Origin: an uncultured Oscillibacter sp.
GTDB lineage: Bacteria; Bacillota; Clostridia; Oscillospirales; Oscillospiraceae
Reading direction: 5' to 3'
Assembly: GCA_905236835.1 (NCBI GenBank)
Contig: CAJOQY010000053.1
Coordinates: forward strand, 1-6,887
Length of the DNA: 6,887 nucleotides
Shown piece by piece: positions 6,704-6,887 of the stretch. The notes under the pieces are model-generated. The model was given only the letters and a program-made list of their open reading frames with translations, searched no databases and was not told the origin of the DNA. The translations under genes were made by a program, and so were the position numbers. Positions within the stretch are counted from its first letter, which is position 1, and every line of letters begins with the position of its first letter.

Positions 6704-6732
6704 ATTATATCATGCTGATCATCGAAACGCAA
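6704..6732 (-). promoter_or_regulatory. Extended -10 sigma-70/sigma-A promoter for the two-kinase operon
   Basis: On the minus strand a -35-like TTGCGT (6732-6727) is followed, after a 17-nt spacer, by a perfect TATAAT (6709-6704). TGA (6712-6710) immediately before the box gives the extended -10 TGn motif. Transcription would start near 6697, leaving a leader of about 65 nt before the ATG. The surrounding A/T richness raises the chance of false -10 boxes, but the spacing and TGn motif make this the best candidate in the region. Confidence 0.65.
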
Positions 6733-6841
6733 TTCATATTATTTATAAAAAACAAAAATAAAGAAATCGTTGTCAGTCGATTTGGGACGCCCGGCGGACT
6801 GTCGTGAAAATTTTTATTTTTTATCAAAAACAACGTGAAAA

Positions 6842-6867
6842 TTCCCGCCGCCTCACGGCGGCGGGAA
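6842..6867 (-). terminator. Hairpin terminator near the right edge, probably for a minus-strand gene outside the window
   Basis: The 11-bp perfect stem TTCCCGCCGCC / GGCGGCGGGAA encloses a 4-nt loop. Read on the minus strand, the loop is GTGA, a GNRA-type tetraloop, and the stem is followed at once by TTTT and then a T-rich stretch. On the plus strand the T-runs begin only several bases later. The minus orientation is therefore favoured, implying that an upstream minus-strand transcript ends here before the operon promoter. Confidence 0.75.
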
Positions 6868-6887
6868 CAATTGATTTTTAATTTTTA

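Larger units (their letters stand above)
6632..6887. other. Intergenic region upstream of the two-kinase operon
   Basis: This 256-nt stretch contains no convincing coding frame. It holds the ribosome binding site, palindrome and promoter of the leftward operon and the hairpin near the right edge. The remainder (about 6733-6841) is A/T-rich with one GC-rich patch (6784-6806) in which I recognise no RNA gene or riboswitch. Confidence 0.7.

Noticed and set aside
6773..6801. CAGTC/GACTG inverted repeat with downstream T-rich stretch as a plus-strand terminator
   Set aside because: The stem is only 5 bp with a long loop, and no plus-strand gene precedes it.

Overview
The window suggests an anaerobic Gram-positive bacterium of the Clostridia type, probably an uncultured gut or rumen lineage. 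This is inferred from three things: the secreted protein with Thr-Pro linkers, chitobiase-type Ig-like domains and a cohesin-like domain; the hybrid kinase architectures; and CpG-rich, moderately GC coding DNA separated by almost pure A/T spacers. No marker gene fixes the taxonomy.

Left part (1-1368, plus strand): the 3' end of a gene for a large extracellular modular protein. It reads in from beyond the left edge. A strong bidirectional hairpin terminator (1384-1425) separates it from the convergent minus-strand genes.

Right part (1454-6631, minus strand): two large signalling genes that look like one operon, transcribed leftwards. The first (6631 to 3614, 1005 aa) is an APC-superfamily amino-acid-permease-like domain. 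It is joined through two further membrane helices and a short acidic extracytoplasmic segment to a histidine kinase and a receiver domain. The second (3571 to 1454, 705 aa), 42 nt downstream, is a soluble hybrid kinase with two PAS-type sensor domains, kinase and receiver. Both keep all the catalytic residues, both end in a receiver, and neither carries an Hpt or an output domain. The phosphorelay must therefore continue through proteins not seen here. The two kinase modules are clearly paralogous, with DNA-level identity in the H-box region.

Upstream of the operon (6632-6887) is a 256-nt non-coding region. It holds a good extended -10 promoter, a 14-bp palindrome between promoter and ribosome binding site, and a hairpin terminator near the right edge that probably ends a minus-strand gene outside the window.

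The most interesting element is the transporter-kinase fusion, a candidate 'transceptor' that could couple amino-acid or amine binding to phosphorelay signalling, paired with a cytoplasmic PAS kinase. Which substrate is sensed, and whether transport still occurs, cannot be read from the sequence.
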